Source: CAYMEV01 sp964389675 [NCBI: uncultured Candidatus Sumerlaeota bacterium]
Lineage (GTDB): Bacteria > CAYMEV01
NCBI GenBank assembly: GCA_964389675.1
Contig: CAYMEV010000003.1
Span: 78,402 to 142,401 of the forward strand
Length of the DNA stretch: 64,000 nt
Direction of reading: 5' to 3'
Shown: in pieces, positions 52,888-62,696 of the stretch
How the letters are laid out: each line of letters opens with the position of its first letter
Numbering within the stretch: the stretch's first letter is position 1
Notes under the pieces: model-generated
What the model saw: only the letters and a program-made list of their open reading frames with translations
Database searches by the model: none
What the model was told of the DNA's origin: nothing
Position numbers and translations under genes: made by a program

Positions 52888-55800
52888 TCAGGCAGGCTTT
52901 ATAGTACTGTAGTACTGGCGGAAAACTGCATCTGCATCCCTGTAGGGGATATAGCCGTCTGCCTTTTTGATCTTATCCAGCATGGTGCTGAAATGAATAT
53001 TATCCGAAAGTATAGGTGCATATCCGAGTATTATCAAATGCTGTTTTGCCCTTGAGACGGCCACGTTCAGCTTTCTGTCAACCTTGCTCCGGTTAATGTC
53101 ATTCTCTGTAACATTGCTTATAAGGTTCAGCTGAGATTTGTGGCACAGAGCCAGTGAAAATACTATTATATCCCTTTCGGAACCCTGGAAACGCTCAACT
53201 GTATCAACTGTAACCAGACGGGATAATTCTTCGGGAAGCAGTTTTTTTATCTCATTAGCCTGTGCCCTCCATGGGGTAATAACGCCTATGGTGTTCCGGG
53301 AGAACTCTTTACTGAAGGTTTCATGAATGGTCCTTATTATCAGAACTGTCCTCCTCGCTTCCTCAATATTTGTCTTTGGCGTTCCCTCAATCCTTGATTC
53401 AATGAAGACAGTCCTCGAAAGCCCCAGTATCCTGCTGATGTCATTCAGCTGGGTATCCCTGAAAATATTGCTTTTCTGAACCTGGACATCCAGTTTGCTC
53501 ACAAGCTTATTATCATAATAGCAGTTAATAAGGCCTGCAATGCTTTCATGCATCCTGTACTGATCCTGAAGCATTGCTGTACAGCAATTCCAGCCATTTT
53601 TCATATTTATCCGGTACAGCCTTTCAAATAATGAGCTTCTCAGGTCCTCTATGCCAATCGATTTTAAAAGCTGATTCTCTATAATACATCCGCTGTCTTC
53701 CTGTACGGATATTGCAGGAAGCTGATTCTGGTCGCCTATAAGAAAAAACCTCTTAAAATGGATCAGGATTCCAATAAGCTGGGGTTCAAGCAGCTGTGAG
53801 GATTCATCCACAATTACAGAATCGAACTGCTTTATATTGAGGATCTCATTTTTCCTTGAGTTAAATGTGCTTGCTGTTGAGACTATTATTTTTGTATTCT
53901 TCAGGATTTCCTTCACATCTTTCAGCTTTTTCCCCTTTATCAGATTTGAGAGGACATAATCCTCACCGGACTGACTGCTTCCGAGTCTGATAAAATCAAT
54001 CCCGTTTTCCTTTAACTTATTGCATATCTCATTTACTGCCCTGTTTGTGAAAGCTAAAACTGCAATTGTCTCACTGAAATAGGATGTCAGGATACTGGCT
54101 AGATTCAGAAGTATTATCGAGGTTTTTCCAGTGCCCGGGGGGCCCTGAAGAAGAAAATAGTCCCTGGCTTTTATCATCTTTTTAAGTATTGAGCTTTGAA
54201 TATCTGTGATCATATTTTTGTCTTTTAGCGACTGGAGATACTGGTCAGCAAAGGCGTATGGTCTATTGCCTGCAAAGTTTGAATGATCGATCAGTCCCGG
54301 CTGTCTTATACCCAGCAGGAGATCCTTTGTCTCCCTTTTTGCGCCAAGGAAGTCAAATAGTGACTGGCAGAGAGTATAATTTCCGGACTCAAAGAAATCA
54401 TGCTCAATAACCCAGAATTCATCCTTTTTGAGCTCACCTGTAATATTAAGCTTGTTCCGGATTTTCAGCTTAAGGCTTTTCTCATCAATAGAATTTATAA
54501 AACCCCTTATTATCTCTCTGTCAAGGGGGAAACTGTTGTCCTTCTGCTGAGGGTAAAGCACTGCAATATCTCCCTCCCTGAAATTGGAGACAGTACTGCT
54601 CTTTATCCTGAAGCTGAATTCATCGGTATTATCATCAAAATCCAGGTATTCAAGCTGGTCAATGATATTATAGGTTGATCTCTTTGTTTCGAAATCAGCT
54701 TTCCATAACTGGGAAAAACCCTCATAATGGCCTGAATCAATATCCTCAAAGCCAATTTTCGATGCAATAAGCTCCCTGAACAAAAATGAGATAAATTCCC
54801 TGTAATATTCCTTATCAAGTTTATCTGCATTATTATAGCAGTAATTAAACAGTAATATTTCATCCTCTTTATATCCCGGATAATCGCCAAACTCCCTATT
54901 GTTTATCTTTGCAAGGCACCTGTGGTTTCCTTCTGCTATTTCCCAGACAGCCGATACTATCTGGTTTCTTATCATTACTATATCCTTCTCATAGCTTGCT
55001 ATGCATGCAACATTTCTTATCGGGTTTACCGCATTCCCGGAGTAGAGTATGCAGCTGCTTCCCCTGCGGCCTTTGCTGTAAAGGTTTTTCAGCAGCATAT
55101 CGTAGCATACGACCTGCATTTTGTGATTCTCCCATACTCCGTAATCTGGGGATGATCCGCTCTTTAATTCAATTATATCCGCTTTCCCGCTGTCCCCTTT
55201 ATAGGATATCAATGCATCCAGCCTTCCCTGGAGGCCGTATTCTGTTGAAAGAAAAGACGGTTCAAGCTTTATTGCCTTGTTCTCAATATCATTTCTTATG
55301 ATATCTTTAATGGCCCTTTTTAGATTATTATAGTGATAGGATTTAATGTTTTTCATTATTTCACTGATAGTTTTGAATCCTAATGATAAGGAAAGAAGTA
55401 TGCTCTGAAAAACACTTTCTTTGATTATGCCGTCAAGGTCAGAATCCGGATTGAATATCAGCTCATCAAATATGTCATTTACTATTTTGCCCTGCAGCAT
55501 TGCTCTGGTTGTTTTTGAAGCAATGATCTTGGAAAGCAGAAAAAGCATGTAATTGGATTCATGGCCGCTGAAGCATCCCGCAATATCAGTTACATCTGTC
55601 AGAAAATCCGGTTCCAGGACTATAAGGGTCTGGGGAATAACGGAATATATATTATCCCTGGTATTCTTAATATTAAAGATGTTTATACTGGAGTATTTCC
55701 TTGCAAGCCTTCCTATTGTCGAGTATCTGTTTCCTATGGTCCTGCCGGCCTGAGGCAGGTCATTGAGAAAGACCCGGAATGTCCCTATATTGTCGTTTTC

Positions 55801-56328
55801 ACATGTCAGGATAAAAAGGTCATTTCCATTCTTATCGGTTTTTCTTTCGCTTATATCCGTTACAGTTGCCCTTGCAAAGCTCAGGATTTCAGGATTCTTA
55901 TATATATTCTTTACAGGGAAATCAGCCTTAAATTCCTCTGAATAGGGCTGAAGCTCACCAGGAACTGGAAGCCCGCTGAAAAATGATAATATACTGCAGA
56001 GAACACCAATTACATTTTCATAGTCCTTTTCCCTGATCTCAAAACTGCTTTCATGGGCTACCTTGTTAAGAAAGATCCTGACATTGTGTATATTTGTCTG
56101 TATTTCACCGGAAAGGCGGAATTTATCCGATATGTACTTTATCCTGCTGAAGGTACTGTCGAAGAATTGCCTTTCTTTTCGGATTATATTTTTGAAAATG
56201 CTTTCAAAAATCTTTCTCAGCTCATATAAGCGGAATTTCAGGTCAATATTGCTGCTCTGGCTTATGTCCGATATTTTCTTGTAATGAAAATCAGCATCTG
56301 TTATGTCCAGGATCCTGTTTATATCCAT
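52888..56328 (-). CDS. Dna2-like nuclease-helicase (superfamily I)
   Basis: A 1146-residue protein. Near 370-395 is a PD-(D/E)XK nuclease core of the RecB/Cas4 type (GRLDALISY, then ADIIELKSGSSP and a Gln/Tyr helix). A cysteine cluster for an iron-sulfur site is not obvious. The SF1 helicase domain has Walker A QGPPGTGKTS (about 723-732), VIVDESSQLLEP, GDQNQLPAI, then TVERFQGSERDIIVFS and LNVAVSRAKQHLIILG. It should unwind and trim DNA ends or flaps. A 280-residue N-terminal region is helical. A small ORF ends one base before its start, so the two may be coupled. Confidence 0.88.
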   Translation of the reverse strand: MDINRILDITDADFHYKKISDISQSSNIDLKFRLYELRKIFESIFKNIIRKERQFFDSTFSRIKYISDKFRLSGEIQTNIHNVRIFLNKVAHESSFEIREKDYENVIGVLCSILSFFSGLPVPGELQPYSEEFKADFPVKNIYKNPEILSFARATVTDISERKTDKNGNDLFILTCENDNIGTFRVFLNDLPQAGRTIGNRYSTIGRLARKYSSINIFNIKNTRDNIYSVIPQTLIVLEPDFLTDVTDIAGCFSGHESNYMLFLLSKIIASKTTRAMLQGKIVNDIFDELIFNPDSDLDGIIKESVFQSILLSLSLGFKTISEIMKNIKSYHYNNLKRAIKDIIRNDIENKAIKLEPSFLSTEYGLQGRLDALISYKGDSGKADIIELKSGSSPDYGVWENHKMQVVCYDMLLKNLYSKGRRGSSCILYSGNAVNPIRNVACIASYEKDIVMIRNQIVSAVWEIAEGNHRCLAKINNREFGDYPGYKEDEILLFNYCYNNADKLDKEYYREFISFLFRELIASKIGFEDIDSGHYEGFSQLWKADFETKRSTYNIIDQLEYLDFDDNTDEFSFRIKSSTVSNFREGDIAVLYPQQKDNSFPLDREIIRGFINSIDEKSLKLKIRNKLNITGELKKDEFWVIEHDFFESGNYTLCQSLFDFLGAKRETKDLLLGIRQPGLIDHSNFAGNRPYAFADQYLQSLKDKNMITDIQSSILKKMIKARDYFLLQGPPGTGKTSIILLNLASILTSYFSETIAVLAFTNRAVNEICNKLKENGIDFIRLGSSQSGEDYVLSNLIKGKKLKDVKEILKNTKIIVSTASTFNSRKNEILNIKQFDSVIVDESSQLLEPQLIGILIHFKRFFLIGDQNQLPAISVQEDSGCIIENQLLKSIGIEDLRSSLFERLYRINMKNGWNCCTAMLQDQYRMHESIAGLINCYYDNKLVSKLDVQVQKSNIFRDTQLNDISRILGLSRTVFIESRIEGTPKTNIEEARRTVLIIRTIHETFSKEFSRNTIGVITPWRAQANEIKKLLPEELSRLVTVDTVERFQGSERDIIVFSLALCHKSQLNLISNVTENDINRSKVDRKLNVAVSRAKQHLIILGYAPILSDNIHFSTMLDKIKKADGYIPYRDADAVFRQYYSTIKPA

Positions 56329-56329
56329 A

Positions 56330-56572
56330 TTATTTATTCATCACCGGTAAAGGAATGATATTTTCCACCAGGCTTAAGCAGAAATACCAGGCCGGAAATA
56401 TCGTCATTTTTGGAAGCCCTAAAGGCATCTTCCCCGGCCCTCCATATAAGCAGGCAGGGAAATTTGCAAACCTGAGTCTGATTTCGCCGGATTCAGCTGA
56501 TAAGGGCAGTATAAGGACAAGGCTGAAAAGGAATGCCTTCGTAAAATTATCTATGATTTTTTCCCTGATCAT
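56330..56572 (-). CDS. small putative exported protein upstream of the helicase
   Basis: An 80-residue frame ending one base before the helicase ATG. It starts MIREKIIDNFTKAFLFSLVL and has a signal-peptide-like core ending near LPLSAESG. The rest is rich in Pro, Gly and aromatic residues, with no recognised domain. The ribosome site is weak, and a TTG 12 bases earlier is an alternative start. A frame of similar length exists on the opposite strand. Spacing to the helicase favours it being real, but only modestly. Confidence 0.35.
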   Translation of the reverse strand: MIREKIIDNFTKAFLFSLVLILPLSAESGEIRLRFANFPACLYGGPGKMPLGLPKMTIFPAWYFCLSLVENIIPLPVMNK

Positions 56573-56708
56573 TTTCAATTCCAAAGCTGTATCTAAGATA
56601 TTTTAATTTATGCCCATGTCAATATTTATATTATGTCCCGGATTATATTAAACGGCAACTTATCCTTAAGGATTGAAAATTAAATGGCTTTCTGCCTGCT
56701 ATAATATA

Positions 56709-56737
56709 TTGAATGAAATCCGAAAATATATTATTAT
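56709..56737 (+). promoter_or_regulatory. promoter next to the cyclase-ATPase-TPR start, possibly leaderless
   Basis: TTGAAT (56709-56714), 17 bases, TATTAT (56732-56737). Transcription would start within a few bases of the ATG at 56747, which has no ribosome site, so the message may be leaderless. A second TATAAT (56700-56705) lacks a well-placed -35. Confidence 0.35.
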
Positions 56738-56746
56738 ATTCTTCTA

Positions 56747-59700
56747 ATGATTAACCTGATTCCACACTTTATTGCAGATAATTTCAGGAAGGGTAATCTC
56801 AGGGGATCTCTGGATGCTTCGGGTATGTTTGTGGATATTTCAGGATTTACAGAACTTACTGAGATCCTTTCTGAAAAGGGAAAAGAGGGTGCTGAGATAC
56901 TCTCCAATCTGATAAAGGATGTATTTACCCCTTCTATCAGGTCAGTCTATAATAGAAATGGTTTTGTGATCAGCTTTGAAGGGGATTCCTTTATCGCTCT
57001 CTTTCCGGAAAGCAGAGAGAATTCTATTTATGCCGCCTCCGAGATAATGGAGCTTTTTGAAAAATATCATCATCGAACGACAAAATTCGGTGATTTTGAT
57101 ATATATGCCAAAATAGGGCTGTCCTGGGGAAGAACCGAATGGGGAATAGTAGGAAGGGAAAAGAAGACATACTATTTCAAGGGATATGCCATAGACAGCT
57201 GTTCACAGGCCGAAAAGAGATGCAGGTTCCTTGATATCATAATTGATGGTTCCTTATACTCAGACATTTCCGGAATAGTCAAAGCCAAAAAAGTAAGTGA
57301 TCATCATTATAAATTTACAGGTATGAATGCCAGAGAAAGCACAACTGAAAAGAATGAATTAAATGACATTGACCCGGAGGTTTTAAGGAGATTTGTGCCT
57401 GATGCCCTGATTGATGATAAGCCTCTGGATGAACTTAGGGAGATCGCAAGCATATTCATATCCTTCAGGGATATTGACAGAAGCTATGAGGAATTGAGCG
57501 GTTTTTCGGCAGACCTTATTGAGATATCTGCCAAATGGGGAGGATATTTTAATAAGATAGGGTTCAGTGATAAGGGTGGTACTGCCCTTATAAACTTCGG
57601 CTGTCTCGTGTCCTATGAAAAGAATATAGACAGGGCATTGAACTGCATTAAGGAGATCATGGAGATTTACAGGGATAAGGTCAGGGCTGGTGTTACATTC
57701 GGAAGGATATTCTCGGGATTTATAGGAAGCAGGGAAAGATCATCCTATGATGTTCTCGGGGATGCGGTCAATCTATCAGCAAGGATAGCCATGAAAGCCC
57801 CCTGGGGGAGCATATGGCTTTCAAAAAATGTTGCCGACCATGCAAAAAAAAGCTTTGATTCGGAGATGATAGAGGAATTCCAGTTCAAGGGCAAATCAAA
57901 CATCGTAAAGGTCTATGAATTAAGGGAGAAAAAAACAGGCATGCCGTCATTCTTCAGCGGCAGTATGTTCGGAAGGGATCCGGAGCTGGAAGGCCTGCAG
58001 GAACTGGCTGAACCCCTTTATGAAGGCAGGTTCGGAGGCGTAGTATATGTCTACGGTGATGCAGGGATAGGCAAGTCAAGACTGATACACGAGTTTATAA
58101 ACAATATATCTTATACTGCAAATATATGTTTTATGCAGTGTGACAGTATTATTGCAAAGGCATGGAACCCCATTATCTATTTCCTGAACGCATATTTTGA
58201 TCAGAACCAGCGTGTTTCATATACAGAGAGAGAGGAGCTTTTTGAAAAAGGATTCAGCAGTATTATAGAAAAGATTACAGCTATAAGAGATGAGAGAACC
58301 TTGAGCATAAAAGAGGAATTATTAAGGACAGTGCCATTTCTTAGGTCTATCCTTTCCCTTGAGGCAAGATCCGATCTTTATGAAAAACTGGATGCAAAAA
58401 AAAGATATGAAAATACCATATATGCGGTAAAGGAGCTTTTTAAGGCTCTCAGCCTGATCAGACCCGTAATAATCCATCTTGAAGATATGCACATGCTTGA
58501 CAGTGAATCAAGGGGGCTGATCAAGCATCTTACCAGGAATATAAATGATTTTCCCATCATGCTTTTATGCTCAGCCAGGTATAATGATGACGGCTCAATG
58601 CCGGAGCTTGACCTTGAACCCGAAGTAAAGACCGCAAGAATTATCCTCAAGGCAATAACAGACGGATCTGCAGGGCTTCTGATGGGGGAAAAGCTGGGAG
58701 AAATGCCTGACGAGAACCTTTTTGAGTTTATAAAGAGCAAATGCTATAATAACCCCTTCTTTACAGAGCAGTTCTGCCTTTACCTCAAGGAAAACAGCTT
58801 TGTATCTTCCGATGAAGGAATGTATAGAATTACTGAAAAAACAGAGGATGTCCCCTCTGAAATAAACCAGATACTTATTGCCAGGATTGACAGGCTGTCG
58901 CCGGAGCTCAAAGAGCTTCTCAAGATTGCTTCTGTAATGGGTATGGAATTTGACAAGGAAATACTGTTTAAATCACTGGAAACCCTGGATGAGCTGATCA
59001 AAATATATAAAAACATAGATAAAAGCAGGTTTGATACCGATTCCCTCGAGAAAATACTCCTTTCTGAAAGGGATAATTATCTTCTGGAAGGTAAGAAAAG
59101 CAATATATGGGAAGGACTGGATGATGTAAGATATGCATTCAAGAACAGCCTTATCAGGGAATCAGCCTATGATATGCAGCTGAGGGAGAGATTGAGATTC
59201 CTTCACCGCACAATAGGGGATACAATAGAATCTATCCTGAATAAAGGAGAAGAGATAAATAAGGAATATTACACTGACCTTGCCTACCACTTTGAAAAAG
59301 CGGGAATAAATGATAAAGCCGTGGAATATATTGAAAAATCGGCTGATCACCTGAAAGAGACATACAAGAACAAAGAGTCCATGGCTATGTATAAGAAACT
59401 GCTTGCATATCTGGAGGATAAAGCAAAGACTATTGAAATAAACCTCAAACTGGGCCAGATATATTCCCTTCTGGGTATGACCATTGATGCTGAAGAGCTG
59501 TATAAAAAGAGCATAGATTATTCCCTGGAGATCAATAATAAAGGCCTTGAGGCTGAATCATACTACAGATACGGCATAATCAGGGCTAATACAGGCAAAT
59601 TCGAAGAAGCTCTCGATTACTATGAACAAGCAAGGTCCATATTCGAGCAGACAGGCCATAAAGATGGTATAAGAAGGGCCACGGGCAATATGGGGATAGT

Positions 59701-60760
59701 CTATGGTTCCATGGGGCAGTTTGACAAAGCACTGGAATGTGCGGATCTTCAGAAAAAATATGCAGAAGACAGCCGGGACAGGATGGGGGTAGCTATCTCG
59801 CTCCAGAACATGGGAAGGGTATATTCCTATCAGGGGAAATATGATAAAGCCCTTGATTGTTATACCTATTCAATGCAGATCTTTGAGGAGACAGAGAATA
59901 AGATAGCGATCGGGGTTGTGGCTGCAAATATGGGCGGTATATATATACGCCAGAACAGATTTGAGAAAGTACTGGAGTGTTTTGAGCTTCAAAAGGATAT
60001 CTCTGAGGAGACAGGCGACAAACCAGGAATAGGCACTGCTCTTGGAAATATCGGAAGTGTCTATTATATCCAGGCAAATTACAATAAGGCAATTGAATGC
60101 TTTGAACAGGCAAAAAGGATATCTGAGGAGATCGGGGACAGGAGGGGTATTGGGGTTAATACAGGAAGAAAGGGCCTTGTTTTTGAAGAATGCGGAGAAT
60201 ACCAGAAGGCGCTGGAATGCTACCAGGAATGGTACCGCATATCCGGAGAGCTTGGAGATAAGATAGGGATTGCCATTTCCACCGGAAGTACCGGAGGCCT
60301 GTACCTCAAGCTTGGAGCCCAGGATAAAGCGCTCAGGCATTTTGACAGGTGTATTGAGATCTTCAATAAGATTAATCTGAGAGACCCGCTGATCCTGGAC
60401 TGTTATCTTGGAAAGGCAGCTATACTGCTTGAAAAAGGTGATATCAAACGATCCCTGGAAAGTAATGATACAGGAAGAAAACTGGCTGAGGAAATGAATG
60501 ATCCAAGTGCGAATTTCAGGTTCAGGCTTCAGAATTATAAGATAAATGCTGTACATGACAGGGAAGGATCTTTCAGTTCAATGATAAAGCTTCTAAATGA
60601 AGCCATAGATGATGAACAGAGAGCCTCAGTCTATTACGAGCTTTATAATGACAGAAGATCAGTGGATTACAGGAATAAGGCGGTTGCATTATACAAATCA
60701 CTGTATGAAAACAAAAAGAAGCATGAGTATAAGCTGAAGATAAAAGAGCTTATGGCATAA
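56747..60760 (+). CDS. double class III nucleotidyl cyclase - AAA ATPase - TPR protein
   Basis: A 1337-residue cytoplasmic protein. Two class III cyclase domains lie at about 20-185 and 235-390. The first keeps the metal-binding acids (MFVDISGFTEL; FEGDSFIALF). The second lacks them but has the catalytic Asn and Arg (VLGDAVNLSARI). Together they could form one active site, as in mammalian soluble adenylyl cyclase. An AAA/STAND ATPase follows with P-loop VYGDAGIGKS near 434. At least seven TPR units of about 40 residues run from about 840 to 1215 (NMGRVYSYQGKYDKALDCY type). cAMP is the likely product. The ATG lacks a ribosome site. Confidence 0.87.
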   Translation: MINLIPHFIADNFRKGNLRGSLDASGMFVDISGFTELTEILSEKGKEGAEILSNLIKDVFTPSIRSVYNRNGFVISFEGDSFIALFPESRENSIYAASEIMELFEKYHHRTTKFGDFDIYAKIGLSWGRTEWGIVGREKKTYYFKGYAIDSCSQAEKRCRFLDIIIDGSLYSDISGIVKAKKVSDHHYKFTGMNARESTTEKNELNDIDPEVLRRFVPDALIDDKPLDELREIASIFISFRDIDRSYEELSGFSADLIEISAKWGGYFNKIGFSDKGGTALINFGCLVSYEKNIDRALNCIKEIMEIYRDKVRAGVTFGRIFSGFIGSRERSSYDVLGDAVNLSARIAMKAPWGSIWLSKNVADHAKKSFDSEMIEEFQFKGKSNIVKVYELREKKTGMPSFFSGSMFGRDPELEGLQELAEPLYEGRFGGVVYVYGDAGIGKSRLIHEFINNISYTANICFMQCDSIIAKAWNPIIYFLNAYFDQNQRVSYTEREELFEKGFSSIIEKITAIRDERTLSIKEELLRTVPFLRSILSLEARSDLYEKLDAKKRYENTIYAVKELFKALSLIRPVIIHLEDMHMLDSESRGLIKHLTRNINDFPIMLLCSARYNDDGSMPELDLEPEVKTARIILKAITDGSAGLLMGEKLGEMPDENLFEFIKSKCYNNPFFTEQFCLYLKENSFVSSDEGMYRITEKTEDVPSEINQILIARIDRLSPELKELLKIASVMGMEFDKEILFKSLETLDELIKIYKNIDKSRFDTDSLEKILLSERDNYLLEGKKSNIWEGLDDVRYAFKNSLIRESAYDMQLRERLRFLHRTIGDTIESILNKGEEINKEYYTDLAYHFEKAGINDKAVEYIEKSADHLKETYKNKESMAMYKKLLAYLEDKAKTIEINLKLGQIYSLLGMTIDAEELYKKSIDYSLEINNKGLEAESYYRYGIIRANTGKFEEALDYYEQARSIFEQTGHKDGIRRATGNMGIVYGSMGQFDKALECADLQKKYAEDSRDRMGVAISLQNMGRVYSYQGKYDKALDCYTYSMQIFEETENKIAIGVVAANMGGIYIRQNRFEKVLECFELQKDISEETGDKPGIGTALGNIGSVYYIQANYNKAIECFEQAKRISEEIGDRRGIGVNTGRKGLVFEECGEYQKALECYQEWYRISGELGDKIGIAISTGSTGGLYLKLGAQDKALRHFDRCIEIFNKINLRDPLILDCYLGKAAILLEKGDIKRSLESNDTGRKLAEEMNDPSANFRFRLQNYKINAVHDREGSFSSMIKLLNEAIDDEQRASVYYELYNDRRSVDYRNKAVALYKSLYENKKKHEYKLKIKELMA

Positions 60761-61656
60761 TGAACAATCCGGTCAAAACAGATATCCTGATGGCTGCATA
60801 CAACGGTGCAAAATTCATAAAGGAGCAGATTGATTCTATCCTTTCCCAGACTTATTCTGACTTTAGCCTGATCATCAGGGATGACGGGTCCGATGATGAT
60901 ACACAGGATATACTGCATTCCTTTGAAAAGCTGGATAAAAGAGTAAGGATAATAAATGACGGCCTTGGGAATCTCGGGTATGTATCAAATTTTGAAAGAC
61001 TCCTGTCAAATTCAGGATCAGACCTTATAATGTTTTCAGACCAGGATGACATATGGTTTCCGGATAAGATCGAGACATATATGGAAATAATCCGTGATGC
61101 CGATATGAATGCGCCCCTCCTTTTGCACAGCGACTGCATTGTCTGCAGTGAGGACCTGAGGATCATAAGAAAAAACTATATATCCTCAGCAGCCTATCAG
61201 GATTCAATTAAAAACATGTTTTTCAGCTTTATGGTGCAGGGCTCGACAATGATGTTCAATAAAGCACTTAAAGAGATCTTCATGCCGTTCCTTCCAGAAA
61301 CCTACCTTCATGACAGGTATATACATATCATGGCAGAGCTTTTCGGACGGAGGATATTTATACCAAAAACAACAATGTATTACAGACAGCACAAAAAAAA
61401 CCAGATTGGATCAGGGGCAAGCATCAAAAACAAGCTGATCCATAAAAGGTATTTTGATCAAAGGGACAGATCATTGCTTGAAAAAATCCATAAACTGTAT
61501 AATGACCGGATGGATGAAAATACAAAAAGGCTCTTTGATTCTTATTTTTTTATTACCGACCGTGCGAACAGCAGGTTTCGAAGGCTCTTAAAAGCTAATA
61601 GAAGCGGGATCAGAATGCATCTCTTCAAAAAGTTCTTTCTGCTGTTAAAGGGATGA
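60760..61656 (+). CDS. family 2 glycosyltransferase (rhamnosyltransferase-like)
   Basis: A 298-residue GT-A enzyme. ILMAAYNGAKFIKEQIDSIL at the start, IRDDGSDDDTQDI near 40 and the metal-binding SDQDDIW near 91 are typical of rhamnosyl- and related transferases for O-antigen or polysaccharide. LHDRYIHIMAELFG supplies the probable base region. The start overlaps the stop of the cyclase-TPR gene by one base, so the two are coupled, which is surprising given their functions. The next gene is convergent. Confidence 0.85.
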   Translation: MNNPVKTDILMAAYNGAKFIKEQIDSILSQTYSDFSLIIRDDGSDDDTQDILHSFEKLDKRVRIINDGLGNLGYVSNFERLLSNSGSDLIMFSDQDDIWFPDKIETYMEIIRDADMNAPLLLHSDCIVCSEDLRIIRKNYISSAAYQDSIKNMFFSFMVQGSTMMFNKALKEIFMPFLPETYLHDRYIHIMAELFGRRIFIPKTTMYYRQHKKNQIGSGASIKNKLIHKRYFDQRDRSLLEKIHKLYNDRMDENTKRLFDSYFFITDRANSRFRRLLKANRSGIRMHLFKKFFLLLKG

Positions 61657-62151
61657 TCAGTAAAGAATTATAAGCCCTTTTATGGTGTAATAGCCTATAA
61701 TTCCGGTAGCTGCTATCTTGATTACCGTTGCAAGCATTGTCCCTACAAAGATTGCAAATGCTGATTTAAATGGCCTTTTATTCTCCCTGTTAAAGATCAT
61801 TTCGCCTGCAAGTGCTCCTATAAAAGCACCTAATATTGACCCTAAAGGCGAGAAGAATACCATTCCTATTATCATACCGATTATGCTCAGCCATATCCCG
61901 GCCCTTCCAGCCCCCGCTCTCTTTGCAGATACTATCGGAAGGACAGAATCCAGCACAAGAGTAAGGGCCGTGACAAGAAGCAGTATTATAAGGGTTGTGA
62001 TGCTGTAAACTTCCCATCCTCCGGCAAGCGATATGATTATCAGGCTGGCATATGCAACAGGCGGGCCCGGGACCCCCGGGATTATGCAGAACGCTATCCC
62101 AAGAATAAAAAGCACGGCACAGATAATAGTAATTATAATAGCAAGAATCAT
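61657..62151 (-). CDS. DUF456 family membrane protein
   Basis: A 164-residue protein with about five hydrophobic segments. The start (LFILGIAFCIIPGVPGPPVA) and the glycine-rich second half (GMVFFSPLGSILGAFIGALAGE) are the DUF456 signature, with a conserved Pro-Gly-Pro-Pro turn and small-residue helices. The function of the family is unknown. It abuts the convergent glycosyltransferase with no gap between the stop codons. Confidence 0.85.
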   Translation of the reverse strand: MILAIIITIICAVLFILGIAFCIIPGVPGPPVAYASLIIISLAGGWEVYSITTLIILLLVTALTLVLDSVLPIVSAKRAGAGRAGIWLSIIGMIIGMVFFSPLGSILGAFIGALAGEMIFNRENKRPFKSAFAIFVGTMLATVIKIAATGIIGYYTIKGLIILY

Positions 62152-62263
62152 AAATTAAATAATCCCTTTATCAGAAAATACAATATGTTAAAAATATCTG
62201 GAAAAAAAGATAAAAATGGTTTTATACTCTGATATATTAAATCTAATATGAGAGGTCTTTAAC

Positions 62264-62635
62264 ATGCTGTTTTCAAAAAAGAACATTCTATTTATCCCGG
62301 TTATTCTTCTCCTTCTCTTTTCCGGATGTGAGACGAGCGATGATGAAGAGTCCGCAGTATATGATATAAGGGGGACATGGACTTATGCTCAGTATTATGC
62401 CGAAGGAGAAGTCTATGATGCAGGTACCATTGTATTTTCAGGGGACACGGAAGAGGGCAATTATACCGGTATGGATTATTATGGAAATTCATTCAGCGGT
62501 ACATACACTGTAGAAGGACTTGATGTCCATATAGCTGGTTCAAAAGTACTTACAGGCGAGTTCAATGACAACAATAATATGGAAGGCACCTGGCTGCTGG
62601 AGGGTGATCCCGAGGCCTGGGAAGCCTGGAGATAG
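62264..62635 (+). CDS. small lipoprotein, lipocalin-like
   Basis: A 123-residue lipoprotein with lipobox LFSGC (C22). The mature part is mostly beta strand with alternating short motifs (IRGTWTYAQYY, GNYTGMDYYGNSFSGTYTVE, NNNMEGTWLLEG), as in lipocalin-like or META-type small barrels that compare a GTW start with a GTW end. Function unknown. A terminator follows it. Confidence 0.65.
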   Translation: MLFSKKNILFIPVILLLLFSGCETSDDEESAVYDIRGTWTYAQYYAEGEVYDAGTIVFSGDTEEGNYTGMDYYGNSFSGTYTVEGLDVHIAGSKVLTGEFNDNNNMEGTWLLEGDPEAWEAWR

Positions 62636-62643
62636 GGATAATA

Positions 62644-62664
62644 AGGCCAAAAGGCCTATTTTTT
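62644..62664 (+). terminator. short rho-independent terminator
   Basis: AGGCC (62644-62648), loop AAAA, GGCCT (62653-62657), then A and six T. The stem is short but GC-rich, and it lies right after the small lipoprotein stop. Confidence 0.6.
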
Positions 62665-62696
62665 ATAAACAATATCTTACCCTAAAGGTTTTTCTT

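Noticed and set aside
54909-55941. Plus-strand open frames inside the helicase gene
   Set aside because: Shadows of the nuclease-helicase reading frame; no start signals or domains.
59600-60400. Possible DNA repeat array
   Set aside because: The periodicity of about 120 bases comes from protein TPR units; the DNA copies are diverged and have no spacers, so it is not CRISPR or tandem-repeat DNA.
62565-62696. Upstream extension of the phosphatase/sulfatase-like gene
   Set aside because: It overlaps the small lipoprotein and the terminator, and the ATG at 62697 starts a clean lipoprotein signal.
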